This document shows, piece after piece, positions 30,449-39,409 of a stretch of DNA of 64,000 nt. Origin of the DNA: Hyphomicrobium sp. (GTDB lineage Bacteria; Pseudomonadota; Alphaproteobacteria; Rhizobiales; Hyphomicrobiaceae); assembly GCA_016716675.1 (NCBI GenBank), contig JADJVG010000001.1, positions 1 to 64,000 of the forward strand. Reading direction: 5' to 3'. The number at the start of each line of letters is the position of its first letter. Positions within the stretch are counted from its first letter, which is position 1. Below the pieces are notes generated by a model. It was given only the letters and a program-made list of their open reading frames with translations, was not told the DNA's origin and did not search any database. The position numbers and the translations under genes were made by a program.

Positions 30449-30853
30449 TTAAACGCGACGACGCTTGCGCGGGCGGCAGCCGTTGTGCGGGATCGGCGTG
30501 ACGTCGCGGATCGAAGTAACGTTGAAGCCGACGGCCTGCAGGGCACGAAGCGCCGATTCACGACCCGAACCGGGGCCTGTGACTTCGACTTCGAGAACCT
30601 TCATGCCGTGATCCATGGCCTTCTTGCCGGCATCTTCAGCGGCGACCTGGGCTGCATACGGGGTCGACTTGCGCGATCCCTTGAAGCCCTTGGTGCCCGA
30701 CGACGACCAGGCAATCGTGTTGCCCTGCGCATCGGTGATGGTGATCATGGTGTTGTTGAACGACGCGTTCACGTGCGCCACGCCCGAGGTGATGTTCTTC
30801 TTCTCGCGCTTTTTGACTTTACCGCCGCGCCCAGCCGTTGCTTCTTTGGCCAT
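30449..30853 (-). CDS. rpsK: Small-subunit ribosomal protein S11
   Basis: 134 residues starting MAKEATAGRGGKVKKREKK; the frame is open upstream but family alignment fixes this ATG, with GAGGAG about 12 bases before it. Conserved GVAHVNASFNNTMITITD and the PHNGCRPRKRRRV tail are present. It forms the 30S platform near the mRNA exit. Intact. Confidence 0.97.
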   Translation of the reverse strand: MAKEATAGRGGKVKKREKKNITSGVAHVNASFNNTMITITDAQGNTIAWSSSGTKGFKGSRKSTPYAAQVAAEDAGKKAMDHGMKVLEVEVTGPGSGRESALRALQAVGFNVTSIRDVTPIPHNGCRPRKRRRV

Positions 30854-31024
30854 CGTGTCCGTGCTCCTCGCCCCGCGTACCAGGGCTAAATCCTTAAGCC
30901 CTGGGTTCCCGGGGCCTACACTGTATACCCCGGTCAACCAGGGCGAAATCGATGCCCCGCGAGGGGCGTCATGCAAACAGCGGACGCGCAAATGCGCGCG
31001 CCGCCGAAATCTTCAAAGACGCGA

Positions 31025-31402
31025 CTACTTCGTCGCCTTCTTCTTACCGGCGATCGCGACGGCCTTGCCCTTGCGGGTGCGTGCGTTCGTGTGGGTGCGC
31101 TGACCGCGAACCGGCAGGCCCTTACGGTGGCGCAAGCCACGGTAGCAGCCGAGGTCCATCAAGCGCTTGATGTTCTGCTGAACTTCACGACGCAGGTCCC
31201 CTTCAACCGTATAGTCGCGGTCGATGGTTTCACGGATCTGAAGCACTTCGGCGTCGGTCAACTGGTTGACGCGGCGCTCTGCCGGGATACCGACCTTCTC
31301 GCAGATCTCCTGCGCGAACTTCGGGCCGATGCCGTGAATGTACTGCAGCGCGATGATGGTGCGCTTTGCCGTTGGGATATTGACGCCTGCGATGCGGGCC
31401 AC
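31025..31402 (-). CDS. rpsM: Small-subunit ribosomal protein S13
   Basis: 125 residues starting with GTG (VARIAGVNIPTAKR), CAGGAG six bases upstream. The H2TH-containing N-terminus and basic tail (RGQRTHTNARTRKGKA) contact the 30S head and P-site tRNA. It is the first gene of the alpha part, 286 bases after adk. That spacer holds nothing else I can identify. Confidence 0.97.
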   Translation of the reverse strand: MARIAGVNIPTAKRTIIALQYIHGIGPKFAQEICEKVGIPAERRVNQLTDAEVLQIRETIDRDYTVEGDLRREVQQNIKRLMDLGCYRGLRHRKGLPVRGQRTHTNARTRKGKAVAIAGKKKATK

Positions 31403-31688
31403 GATCGTCTCCTGCCGTAATGTTCTGCGAATGCAGTCTGAATTTAGGTGGTGCGACCGGGTGAGCGGTCGTATGAAAGAGTTGTGTTGTAGCGTCCTGT
31501 CCAAGTCCGGCCGGATGAAGCGAAGATCGCCGCCACCCGGATATTCATTACCAAACGGCACAACGACCGCAGGCCTGAGCTTGCGCCCCGGTCCGGATCG
31601 AGTTGAGCTGTTCGCCTAGAAAAGTGCGGTGTTGTAGCGCGGCGGTTGCCCCCCGTCAATCAACACCGTGCCTCCCTATGCGACGGGC

Positions 31689-32282
31689 CTAGCCGGCCTG
31701 GACGAGCCCCAGGACGTCATCAATCTGGCCAGTCACTTCGCCAATGGGTGCCATGCCATCGACCGTCTTTAGTAGTCCGTGCGCGAAATAGTACCCGGTT
31801 AACGGTGCCGTCTCGCGGTAATACGCCATGAGCCGTGTTTTCAGGGCTTCCGCGTTGTCATCGGCCCGGACCGTGCCCCCGGCAGCCAGCGTTTCGCGGG
31901 CGCGGGTTTCGATGCGGGACGCGAGGATCGCGTCGTCAACCTTGAGTTCGATAACGCAGTCCATTTTTAACGATTTGGACTTGAGCAGCGCGTCGAGGGC
32001 TGCTGCCTGCGGCAATGTGCGCGGGAAACCGTCCAGGATAAATCCGCGCACGCAGTCCGGTTCGGAGATGCGCTCGGCGATGATTCCAACTACGACCTCG
32101 TCCGGCACCAGTCCACCGGCAGCCATGATTTCCTTGGCCTTCAAGCCGACAGGCGAGCCAGCCTTGACGGCAGCCCGTAGCATGTCCCCGGTCGAGAGCT
32201 GCGGTATACCGCACTTCTCGGCAATGATCTGCGATTGCGTACCTTTGCCGGCGCCCGGTGGGCCAAGAAGGATTAGTCTCAT
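31689..32282 (-). CDS. adk: Adenylate kinase, short (LID-less) type
   Basis: 197 residues. P-loop GPPGAGKGTQ at 7-16, then GFILDGFPRT. The long zinc/LID insertion of enterobacterial Adk is missing, as is normal in alphaproteobacteria. It interconverts AMP, ATP and ADP. Its ATG overlaps the secY stop by four bases, so translation is probably coupled. Confidence 0.96.
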   Translation of the reverse strand: MRLILLGPPGAGKGTQSQIIAEKCGIPQLSTGDMLRAAVKAGSPVGLKAKEIMAAGGLVPDEVVVGIIAERISEPDCVRGFILDGFPRTLPQAAALDALLKSKSLKMDCVIELKVDDAILASRIETRARETLAAGGTVRADDNAEALKTRLMAYYRETAPLTGYYFAHGLLKTVDGMAPIGEVTGQIDDVLGLVQAG

Positions 32283-33622
32283 CGCTTTGACCCACGCAGT
32301 TTAGCTTTTTTGATCAAACCTTCGTACTGCTGCGCAATCAGATGGCTCTGAATTTGTGCAACCGTATCCATTGTAACGCTGACCGCGATGAGCAGTGACG
32401 TACCGCCGAAGTAGAGCGGGATACCTGCATACGAGGTCAGAATTTCCGGCAGCACACAGACGGCAGCAAGATAGATAGCGCCAATCAGCGTAATGCGAGT
32501 CAACACGTAGTCGATGAATTCAGCGGTCTTCTCACCCGGACGAATACCCGGCAGGAAGCCGCCGTACTTGCGCAGGTTGTCGGCCGTTTCTTTCGGATTG
32601 ATCACGACGGCCGTGTAGAAGAACGCGAAGAACATGATGAGCGACGCATAGACCAGCAAGTGCAGCGGCTGGCCAGTGCCAAGCGCCGCAACCGCCGTGT
32701 TCAGCCATTCCGGCCCTTGGCCCGCCGTGAATTGCGCCACTGTGATCGGCAGCAACAGCAACGAAGACGCGAAGATCGGCGGAATAACGCCCGACGAGTT
32801 GAGCTTCAATGGCAGATGCGAAGCATCGCCCTGGAACATCTTGTTGCCTACCTGGCGCTTTGGATACTGCACCAACAGACGGCGTTGCGCGCGTTCAAAG
32901 AACACGATCGCGGCGATCACGCCCAATGCGAGCAACAGGAAGAAGATCAGAACGAGCGGCGAAATACTGCCCGTGCGTGACAGCTCGAACAGTTGTACGA
33001 GCGCGCCCGGCAGACCGGCGACGATACCGGCGAAGATGATCAGCGACGTGCCGTTGCCGACGCCGCGCTGCGTGACCTGTTCGCCCAGCCACATCAGGAA
33101 CATCGTGCCGCCGACCAGCGTGATAACCGTCGTGGCGCGGAAGAACATGCCCGGATCGATGACGACGGAGCCGGCCGCGTTACGCGATCCTTCAAGACCA
33201 ACAGCGATGCCGTAGGCCTGCAGAGCCGCGAGAATAACGGTGAGATAGCGGGTGTACTGGTTGATCTGCTTACGGCCCGCCTCGCCTTCCTTCTTCAGCG
33301 CTTCGAGCTTCGGATTGATCGAGCTCATCAGCTGCATGATGATGGATGCGGAGATGTAGGGCATGATGTTCAAGGCGAAGATCGCCAAGCGTTCGAGCGC
33401 GCCGCCCGAAAACATGTTGAACATGCCGAGAATGCCGCCGGCCTGCGATTTGAAGGCTTCGGCGAACGCCATCGGGTTGATACCCGGCAGCGGAATGAAC
33501 GTGCCCAGACGGAAGATGACCAGCGCACCGAGCGTGAACCACAGCCGCTTCTTCAAATCCTCGGCCTTGGCGAAGGCGCTGAGGTTCAAGTTCGAAGCAA
33601 GCTGCTCTGCAGCGGAAACCAT
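32279..33622 (-). CDS. secY: Protein translocase channel subunit SecY
   Basis: 447 residues, ten hydrophobic segments, AGGAGAG before the ATG. Family blocks include LGTFIPLPGINP, GGALERLAIFALNIMPYISASI (positions about 74-95) and FLPGIRPGEKTAEFIDYVLTRI. It forms the SecYEG pore; the partner secE is in the same window at 60718-60915. Intact. Confidence 0.97.
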   Translation of the reverse strand: MVSAAEQLASNLNLSAFAKAEDLKKRLWFTLGALVIFRLGTFIPLPGINPMAFAEAFKSQAGGILGMFNMFSGGALERLAIFALNIMPYISASIIMQLMSSINPKLEALKKEGEAGRKQINQYTRYLTVILAALQAYGIAVGLEGSRNAAGSVVIDPGMFFRATTVITLVGGTMFLMWLGEQVTQRGVGNGTSLIIFAGIVAGLPGALVQLFELSRTGSISPLVLIFFLLLALGVIAAIVFFERAQRRLLVQYPKRQVGNKMFQGDASHLPLKLNSSGVIPPIFASSLLLLPITVAQFTAGQGPEWLNTAVAALGTGQPLHLLVYASLIMFFAFFYTAVVINPKETADNLRKYGGFLPGIRPGEKTAEFIDYVLTRITLIGAIYLAAVCVLPEILTSYAGIPLYFGGTSLLIAVSVTMDTVAQIQSHLIAQQYEGLIKKAKLRGSKR

Positions 33623-33756
33623 CGTTCGTCTCTCCTGACCGTCGTGACGGATGTAACAACCAACACGACATCGTACCAGTGCTCAAGGATCAGTCCTTGT
33701 CGCCGGCAGGCGAGGGGAAGCGGAGCAATGCCCTGCCCGTTTTCCCCGCGCGGTCT

Positions 33757-34317
33757 TTAAGCTTCAGCCTTGGCGGCGGCGGGCTTCTTGCCACCGACCT
33801 TTGCGGCCTTCTTCGCAGCCGACTTGGCGCGCTTGGTTTCGTCGGCTTCGAGAATCTTGACCTCGAGAACCGTTACCGAACCACCGGCCTTTTCGACCGC
33901 AGCCTTGGCCTTCGCCGTAGCGTGGTTGACCGTGATTGCGACCTTGGCCTTGATTTCACCGTCACCGAGGAGACGCAGACCGTCCTTCTCGCGGCGGAGT
34001 ACGCCAGCGGCGACGAGCGACGCGACGTCGATGGCCTTCGAGCCGTCGATGCGCTTTTCATCGATCGCCTGCTGAAGGGCGCCGATGTTGATCTCGTTGA
34101 AGCTTTCCGGACGCCACTTATTGAAGCCGCGCTTCGGCAGACGGCGATGCAATGGCATCTGGCCGCCTTCGAAGCCACCGATAGCAACGCCCGAACGTGC
34201 CGTCTGGCCCTTGCCACCGCGGCCACCCATCTTGCCCATTCCGGAGCCGATGCCGCGACCGATGCGGACCCGGCCCTTCTTGGCGCCTGCGTTGTCTTTA
34301 ATGCCGTTGAGCCGCAT
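33757..34317 (-). CDS. rplO: Large-subunit ribosomal protein L15 with a basic C-terminal tail
   Basis: 186 residues from MRLNGIKDN. The N-terminal Gly-rich region (RIGRGIGSGMGKMGGRGGKG) threads the 23S rRNA. The last 25 or so residues (KRAKSAAKKAAKVGGKK and on) are a Lys/Ala tail that makes the protein longer than the 150-160 residues I expect. It lies upstream of secY, as usual. Confidence 0.96.
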   Translation of the reverse strand: MRLNGIKDNAGAKKGRVRIGRGIGSGMGKMGGRGGKGQTARSGVAIGGFEGGQMPLHRRLPKRGFNKWRPESFNEINIGALQQAIDEKRIDGSKAIDVASLVAAGVLRREKDGLRLLGDGEIKAKVAITVNHATAKAKAAVEKAGGSVTVLEVKILEADETKRAKSAAKKAAKVGGKKPAAAKAEA

Positions 34318-34401
34318 GGGACCCAAGCTCCTTCTGTGTTTGCGCGCCTCTATGTGGCCAAACGGCTCTCTTTTAAAGAGCCGGCCGCTTGACGCGGAAA
34401 A

Positions 34402-34593
34402 TTACTTCGCTTCGACGACGCGAACGAGATGCCCGACCTTCCGGAGCATTCCGCGGGTCGCCGGCGTGTCTTCGACCGTCGAGGTGCGATGCAGCTTGTT
34501 GAGGCCAAGGCCGATCAACGTCTGCGTCTGGCGCTCCGGACGGCGGTTCGCACTGCGAACCTGCTCCAGCGTGATCGTTTTCTTTGCAGCCAT
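34402..34593 (-). CDS. rpmD: Large-subunit ribosomal protein L30
   Basis: 63 residues with GAGGGT six bases upstream. ITLEQVRSANRRPERQTQT and LGLNKLHRTSTVEDTPATRG are the family pattern. Intact, between rpsE and rplO. Confidence 0.96.
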   Translation of the reverse strand: MAAKKTITLEQVRSANRRPERQTQTLIGLGLNKLHRTSTVEDTPATRGMLRKVGHLVRVVEAK

Positions 34594-34651
34594 AACGTAC
34601 CCTCAAGTTCCAATATGAAGCTCTCCACCGCGTGGCAGAGAGCTTCCCGAA

Positions 34652-35227
34652 TTAAGCTTCTGCGCCAGCGTCGATGGCCGAGCCATCACGACGGCGGGAG
34701 ACGATGTCGGACACCTTCTTGTTGCGGCGGGCCGCAACGCCGCGCGGATTTTCCTGCAGCTTCAAGGCGTCGAACGTCGCGCGAACGACGTTGTATGGGT
34801 TGGTAGAACCCATCGACTTGGCAACGACGTCATGGACGCCGACCATTTCGAACACGGCGCGCATGGCGCCGCCTGCGATGATGCCCGTTCCGGCTGGCGC
34901 CGAACGCACGATCACCTTGCCGGAGCCGTGACGGCCGACCGTGTCATGGTGCAGCGTGCGCGCATCGCGCAACGGCACGCGAAGCAGATTGCGCTTGGCG
35001 GCTTCGGTCGCCTTGCGGATCGCTTCCGGCACTTCGCGTGCCTTGCCGTGGCCGAAGCCGACGCGACCTTTCAGGTCGCCGACAACGACGAGCGCTGCAA
35101 AGCCGAAGCGCTTACCGCCCTTGACGACTTTGGCGACGCGATTGATGTGCACCAGCTTATCGGTGAACTCGCTATCGCGCTCTTCGCGATCACGACCGCC
35201 GCGATCTCTTTGAGGTCCACGTGCCAC
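34652..35227 (-). CDS. rpsE: Small-subunit ribosomal protein S5
   Basis: 191 residues from a GTG start (VARGPQRDRGG) with GAGAGGAA seven bases upstream; no ATG fits. It has the double-stranded RNA-binding domain (FTDKLVHINRVAKVVKGGKR) and the C-terminal domain (GIIAGGAMRAVFEMVGV). It helps control decoding fidelity. Intact. Confidence 0.97.
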   Translation of the reverse strand: MARGPQRDRGGRDREERDSEFTDKLVHINRVAKVVKGGKRFGFAALVVVGDLKGRVGFGHGKAREVPEAIRKATEAAKRNLLRVPLRDARTLHHDTVGRHGSGKVIVRSAPAGTGIIAGGAMRAVFEMVGVHDVVAKSMGSTNPYNVVRATFDALKLQENPRGVAARRNKKVSDIVSRRRDGSAIDAGAEA

Positions 35228-35246
35228 GATTGTTTCCTCTCAGGCG

Positions 35247-35609
35247 TTAGAAATTGAGTCCGCCCTCGCGGGCGGCGTCGGCGAGCGCTTTGACGCGCCC
35301 ATGATACAGAAATTGGCCGCGATCGAAGACAACGTCCTTGATACCGGCTTTGACGGCGCGCTCGGCAACGAGCTTGCCGACGGCTGCGGCCGCTGCCTTG
35401 TCGGCGCCGGTCTTCAAGGATCCCTTGAGATCCTTTTCCAGCGTCGAGGCCGCAGCAACTGTCACGCCCTTCACATCGTCGATCACCTGAGCATAGATAT
35501 GCTCCGACGACCGGTGGATGGAGAGGCGCGGACGGCCGCTCGCAAACTTCTTCAAAGTCCGGCGGACGCGCGCTTTGCGGTTCGCAGTAATCTTGTTGGT
35601 GGTCGCCAT
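35247..35609 (-). CDS. rplR: Large-subunit ribosomal protein L18
   Basis: 120 residues, ending ALADAAREGGLNF as the family does. RPRLSIHRSSEHIYAQVID is the 5S-rRNA-binding core. Intact; 19 bases before rpsE. Confidence 0.97.
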   Translation of the reverse strand: MATTNKITANRKARVRRTLKKFASGRPRLSIHRSSEHIYAQVIDDVKGVTVAAASTLEKDLKGSLKTGADKAAAAAVGKLVAERAVKAGIKDVVFDRGQFLYHGRVKALADAAREGGLNF

Positions 35610-35620
35610 AGCTACCGTCC

Positions 35621-36162
35621 TTATTTCTTCTTGCCTTCCTTGCGGAAGATATATTCGCCTTTGTAGCGCACGCCCTTGCCCTGGTAGGGTTCGGGCTTGC
35701 GCGAAGCTCTGATTTCGGCAGCAACCTGACCGACTGCCTGCTTGTCGATGCCGGCAACGGAAACGAGTTCCTGCTTGGCACCGCCAACCTTGACCTCAAC
35801 GCCGGCCGGGATCGTCAACACCACGTCATGGCTGTAACCGACCGACAGTGTCAGCTGATCCTTGCCCTTCATGGAGGCTTTGAAGCCGACGCCATGAATT
35901 TCGAGATCGTGCTGGTAGCCCTTGGTCACGCCGACGATCAGGTTAGAGATCTGCGTGCGCGACATGCCCCACTTCGAACGCGCCGGCCGTTATCCTGAAT
36001 CATATTCACGATGACGCCGTCGTCCGTCTTCTCGACTTTAAGCTCTTCAGGCACGTTGAAAGACAATTCGCCCTTGGGGCCTTTCATCTTCACCGTCTGA
36101 CCAGCCACGGTCGCCGTCACACCTGACGGAACTGGAACTGGCTTTTTACCGATGCGCGACAT
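35621..36162 (-). CDS. rplF: Large-subunit ribosomal protein L6, broken by one apparent base loss
   Basis: The N-terminal frame (MSRIGKKPVPVPSGVTATVA) turns to nonsense after DNGRR. A second frame resumes with RSKWGMSRTQISNL and runs to a normal C-terminus (YKGEYIFRKEGKKK). Restoring one G near 35984 reads NGRARSKWGMSRT, the expected junction, and gives 180 residues against a usual 177. Two pieces result as read (35938-36162 and 35621-35965). L6 is a core protein of the GTPase centre, so an assembly error is far more likely than a real defect. Confidence 0.92.
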
Positions 36163-36226
36163 GGTTTTTAAAAACCTCTTTTATACCGGCCGGCCCAAAT
36201 CAAAACGGGCCTGAAGCCTTTCGCGA

Positions 36227-36625
36227 TTAGAAGATGTTGCAGATCACTTCGCCGCCGACGTTGGCTTCGCGCGCCTTGCTGTCCGACATGACGCCCTTCG
36301 GCGTCGAGAGGATCGCAACGCCGAGGCCATTGGCAACGGTCGGAATGTCTTTCACGGGCGAGTACACACGACGGCCGGGCTTCGACACGCGCTCAATTTC
36401 TTTGATCGCGGGCTGGCCGTTGTAGTACTTGAGCTCGATTTCGAACTGAGGGTGTTCGCCCTTCATTTCGACGCGGGTATAGCCGCGGATGTAACCTTCG
36501 TCCGTCAACACGTCGAGGACGCGTGCGCGCAGGTTCGACGCGGGCGTCGCAACCTTCGGCCGGCGGCGCATCTGCGCGTTGCGGATACGTGTGAGCATAT
36601 CGCCCAATGGATCGTTCATTGCCAT
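36227..36625 (-). CDS. rpsH: Small-subunit ribosomal protein S8
   Basis: 132 residues; MNDPLGDMLTRIRNAQ opening and ISTPKG-type C-terminal block (AILSTPKGVMSD). AGGAGC about ten bases upstream. It binds the central domain of 16S rRNA and in enterobacteria also represses the spc operon. Intact. Confidence 0.97.
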   Translation of the reverse strand: MAMNDPLGDMLTRIRNAQMRRRPKVATPASNLRARVLDVLTDEGYIRGYTRVEMKGEHPQFEIELKYYNGQPAIKEIERVSKPGRRVYSPVKDIPTVANGLGVAILSTPKGVMSDSKAREANVGGEVICNIF

Positions 36626-36637
36626 GTGCGTGTGCTC

Positions 36638-36943
36638 CTACCAGCTCGACTTCGTCATGCCCGGGATGCGGCCCTGGCTCGCGAGTTCGCGGAGCTGGTT
36701 GCGGCACATTCTGAGCTTGCGGTAGTTGCCGCGCGGGCGGCCGGTGATTTCACAACGATTGCGCACGCGCACCTTCGAGCCGTTGCGCGGCATCTCGGCG
36801 AGCTTGAGCTGGGCGGCAAAACGCTCTTCCGGCGTTTTCTTGCGGTCCTTGGCGAGCGCTTTGAGACGCTTACGCTTCGGGGCCTGCGCTTCCACCATTC
36901 TCTTACGGCGGTTGTTCTTCTCGATCGAACTGGTCTTAGCCAT
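36638..36943 (-). CDS. rpsN: Small-subunit ribosomal protein S14 (zinc-independent type)
   Basis: 101 residues with GGAGGAG five bases upstream. It is the long form without the CxxC...CxxC zinc ribbon; the C-terminal block CEITGRPRGNYRKLRMCR is typical. Intact. Confidence 0.97.
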   Translation of the reverse strand: MAKTSSIEKNNRRKRMVEAQAPKRKRLKALAKDRKKTPEERFAAQLKLAEMPRNGSKVRVRNRCEITGRPRGNYRKLRMCRNQLRELASQGRIPGMTKSSW

Positions 36944-36999
36944 CTAGTCTCCTCCAAAGGCCTTTCGGGTCATGCCACTCGCGTGGTCGCCGAGGTCCT

Positions 37000-37686
37000 C
37001 TAGCTGCGGAACGGGAAATTGAAACCCTTGAGCAATTCGCGGGCTTCGTCATCAGTGCGCGCCGACGTACAGACGATAACATCCATACCCAGCACATTGT
37101 CGACCTTGTCGTAATCGATTTCAGGGAACACGAGGTGCTCCTTGAGACCCGTCGCGTAGTTGCCGCGACCGTCGAAGCTCTTCGGGTTCAAGCCCCGGAA
37201 GTCCTTGACGCGCGGAAGTGCGATCGTGACGAACCGATCGAGGAATTCGTACATCCGGTCGCCGCGCAGCGTCACCTTCGTGCCGATCGCCATGCCTTCG
37301 CGGACCTTATAGGTCGCGATGGCCTTGCGGGCGCGTGTGATGACCGGCTTCTGACCGGCGATGAGGGCGAGATCGCCCGCAGCGGTGTCAACTTTCTTGC
37401 GATCGTTGACCGCTTCACCGACGCCCATGTTGATCACGATCTTTTCGATCTTCGGGATCATCATGACGTTGGCGTAGCCAAACTTCTTCATAAGCGCGTC
37501 ACGCACGACCTTTTCGTAGTGCGTTTTCATGCGCGGCTTATAGTCGGCCGGACGCGGCTTCACCGGCTCGCGAGGAGCGGCGGCTGCAGCTTTCTTCGCG
37601 GCGGCCTTGGCGGCCTTTTCAGCACCCTTTACGGCTGCCGGATCGGCGGGCTTTCCGCCCTTAGCTGGTTTGTCTTTCTCGGCCAT
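37000..37686 (-). CDS. rplE: Large-subunit ribosomal protein L5 with a Lys/Ala N-terminal extension
   Basis: 228 residues, about 45 longer than the usual 180-185. The canonical protein begins at DYKPRMKTHYEKVVRDAL (about residue 48). The lead (MAEKDKPAKGGKPADPAAVK and on) is a Lys/Ala/Pro stretch in the same frame, and no start codon lies between it and DYKPR. GGAGAA precedes the ATG, which is three bases after the rplX stop. L5 binds 5S rRNA and the P-site tRNA elbow. Confidence 0.95.
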   Translation of the reverse strand: MAEKDKPAKGGKPADPAAVKGAEKAAKAAAKKAAAAAPREPVKPRPADYKPRMKTHYEKVVRDALMKKFGYANVMMIPKIEKIVINMGVGEAVNDRKKVDTAAGDLALIAGQKPVITRARKAIATYKVREGMAIGTKVTLRGDRMYEFLDRFVTIALPRVKDFRGLNPKSFDGRGNYATGLKEHLVFPEIDYDKVDNVLGMDVIVCTSARTDDEARELLKGFNFPFRS

Positions 37687-37689
37687 GGC

Positions 37690-38016
37690 TTAGTTCTTCT
37701 CCGGGATCTGCTCGCCCGAGCGCTTTGCGATGCGGACCTTCTTGCCGTCGGCAAGAATTTTGAAACCTACGCGCGACGGCTTGCCGTCCTTGGGGTCTTC
37801 GATAGCCAGGTTCGACAACTGGATCGGACCTTCCTTCGAAATGATGCCGCCTTCCGACTGCGCCGTCTGGCGCTGATGCCGGCGCACCATGTTGACGCCA
37901 CGCACGAGGGCGCGATCTTCTTTCGGGCGGACTTCGATGACTTCGCCGCGCTTACCTTTATCGCGACCGGTCAACACGACGACAGCGTCGCCCTTTTTAA
38001 TCTTAGACGACGCCAT
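37690..38016 (-). CDS. rplX: Large-subunit ribosomal protein L24
   Basis: 108 residues with an N-terminal KOW motif (KKGDAVVVLTGRDKGKRGEV). Its ATG shares one base with the rplN stop (TAATG), implying coupled translation. It is an assembly initiator of the 50S subunit. Intact. Confidence 0.97.
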   Translation of the reverse strand: MASSKIKKGDAVVVLTGRDKGKRGEVIEVRPKEDRALVRGVNMVRRHQRQTAQSEGGIISKEGPIQLSNLAIEDPKDGKPSRVGFKILADGKKVRIAKRSGEQIPEKN

Positions 38017-38384
38017 TACAGCACCTCCGGCGCAAGCGAAACGATCTTCATGTGATTGCGAGCGCGCAGCTCGCGGGTGACCGGTCCGAAGATGCGCGTG
38101 CCGATCGGTTCGCCGTTGGCGTTGATCAGAACGGCAGCGTTACGGTCAAAGCGGATCAGCGAGCCATCCGCACGGCGTACGCCCTTGGCGACGCGAACGA
38201 TCACGGCCTTCATGACCTGACCCTTCTTCACGCGGCCCTTGGGGATCGCCTCTTTTACAGAGATGACGATGGTATCACCGACAGTTGCATATCGGCGCTT
38301 CGAACCGCCAAGCACCTTAATGCACTGGACGCGGCGCGCACCCGAGTTGTCGGCGACGTCGAGATTGCTCTCCACCTGGATCAT
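38016..38384 (-). CDS. rplN: Large-subunit ribosomal protein L14
   Basis: 122 residues, exactly the family length, from MIQVESNLDVADNSGARR. It has its own AAAAAGGAA site eight bases upstream. As read, it is also in frame with the preceding rpsQ with no stop between, but the private ribosome site and the exact family start argue that L14 is made separately. Confidence 0.96.
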   Translation of the reverse strand: MIQVESNLDVADNSGARRVQCIKVLGGSKRRYATVGDTIVISVKEAIPKGRVKKGQVMKAVIVRVAKGVRRADGSLIRFDRNAAVLINANGEPIGTRIFGPVTRELRARNHMKIVSLAPEVL

Positions 38385-38493
38385 CGCGTCATTCCTTTTT
38401 CCGGGCCCCTTTGTCGCGGGGTCTGGGCTTCCACGCTCCGTCGGCTTGGGGGCAATGCGTTCAGGCGCCTGCATGCCGGCCGCGCCAAGGCAA

Positions 38494-38732
38494 TTAGCCT
38501 TTTCCGCCGGCATCGCGATCCAACGCTTATTCTTTGAAATCGGCGCAGTTTCCTCAATGGAAACCTGGTCGCCAACCTTGAACGTGTTGCTCTCGTCGTG
38601 CGCATGGTACTTCTTGGTACGGCGCACGGTTTTCTTCAACAGCGGATGGGTGTAGCGGCGTTCGACGGAAACAACAATCGTCTTGTCGTTTTTATCTGAA
38701 ACCACCACGCCCGAAAGTACGCGCTTCGGCAT
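38494..38732 (-). CDS. rpsQ: Small-subunit ribosomal protein S17, stop apparently lost to an indel
   Basis: It starts MPKRVLSGVVVSDKNDKTIV with GAGGGAG nine bases upstream. Family sequence runs to ISKNKRWIAMPAEK. As read, the frame then continues for some 40 unrelated residues straight into rplN, giving one 238-residue frame (38016-38732). One more A in the AAAA run at 38500-38503 would read PAEKG and stop at the TAA at 38494-38496, giving about 80 residues, normal for S17. I place the end there; the fused reading is probably false. Confidence 0.8.
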
Positions 38733-38746
38733 TGTCTATATCTCCC

Positions 38747-38956
38747 TCACGCGCCAGCTTTGGCGGCGGCTGGCGCGCCGCTGCACGCGCGCTGCGTCTT
38801 GACGCGCGCGATGTCGCGGCGGACCTGGCGGATCCGCGCGGTGTTCTCGAGCTGGCCCGTCGCTCTCTGGAAGCGCAGGTTGAACTGCTCCTTCTTCAGC
38901 TTCACCAGCTGGTCGTCGAGCTGATCCAGCGACATGTCGCTAAAACCGCTTGTCAT
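38747..38956 (-). CDS. rpmC: Large-subunit ribosomal protein L29
   Basis: 69 residues. DQLVKLKKEQFNLRFQRATG and the ENTARIRQVRRDIAR block are the family core; two helices at the tunnel exit. GAGGAT before the ATG. Intact. Confidence 0.96.
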   Translation of the reverse strand: MTSGFSDMSLDQLDDQLVKLKKEQFNLRFQRATGQLENTARIRQVRRDIARVKTQRACSGAPAAAKAGA

Positions 38957-38994
38957 GATATCCTCGCCTCACGTCTGTAATTCACACGGCCCAC

Positions 38995-39406
38995 TTACGT
39001 CAGGCGCGTTACGACTCCGGGTCTTGATCGGAAGCTTGGCTGCGCCGAGCTGCAAGGCTTCCTTGGCGACCTGGGGGTTAACGCCACCCAGTTCGAAAAT
39101 GATGCGGCCCGGCTTGACGCGCGCAACCCACAGTTCGATGCCGCCCTTACCCGAGCCCATGCGGACTTCGGCCGGCTTCTTGGTGACCGGCGTATCCGGG
39201 AACACGCGGGTCCACATGCGGCCAGCGCGCTTGGTGTGGCGTGCAATCGCACGGCGCGCTGCTTCGATCTGGCGTGCCGTCAAACGTTCCGGCTGCATCG
39301 CCTTGAGGCCGATTTCGCCGTACGTCAACGTCGTGCCACCCTTGGCGTTGCCATGGATGCGGCCCTTGAAGGCTTTGCGGAACTTTGTCCGTTTCGGTTG
39401 CAGCAT
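38995..39406 (-). CDS. rplP: Large-subunit ribosomal protein L16, frame change near the C-terminus
   Basis: Family sequence MLQPKRTKFRKAFKGRIHG runs intact to AAKLPIKTR. As read it then goes SRNAPDVSGPCELQT and stops at 38969 (145 residues). Dropping the base at 39016 gives KTRVVTRLT and a stop at 38995, 136 residues against a usual 137. I use that end. L16 organises the A-site region of the 50S subunit. Confidence 0.9.
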
Positions 39407-39409
39407 TGT

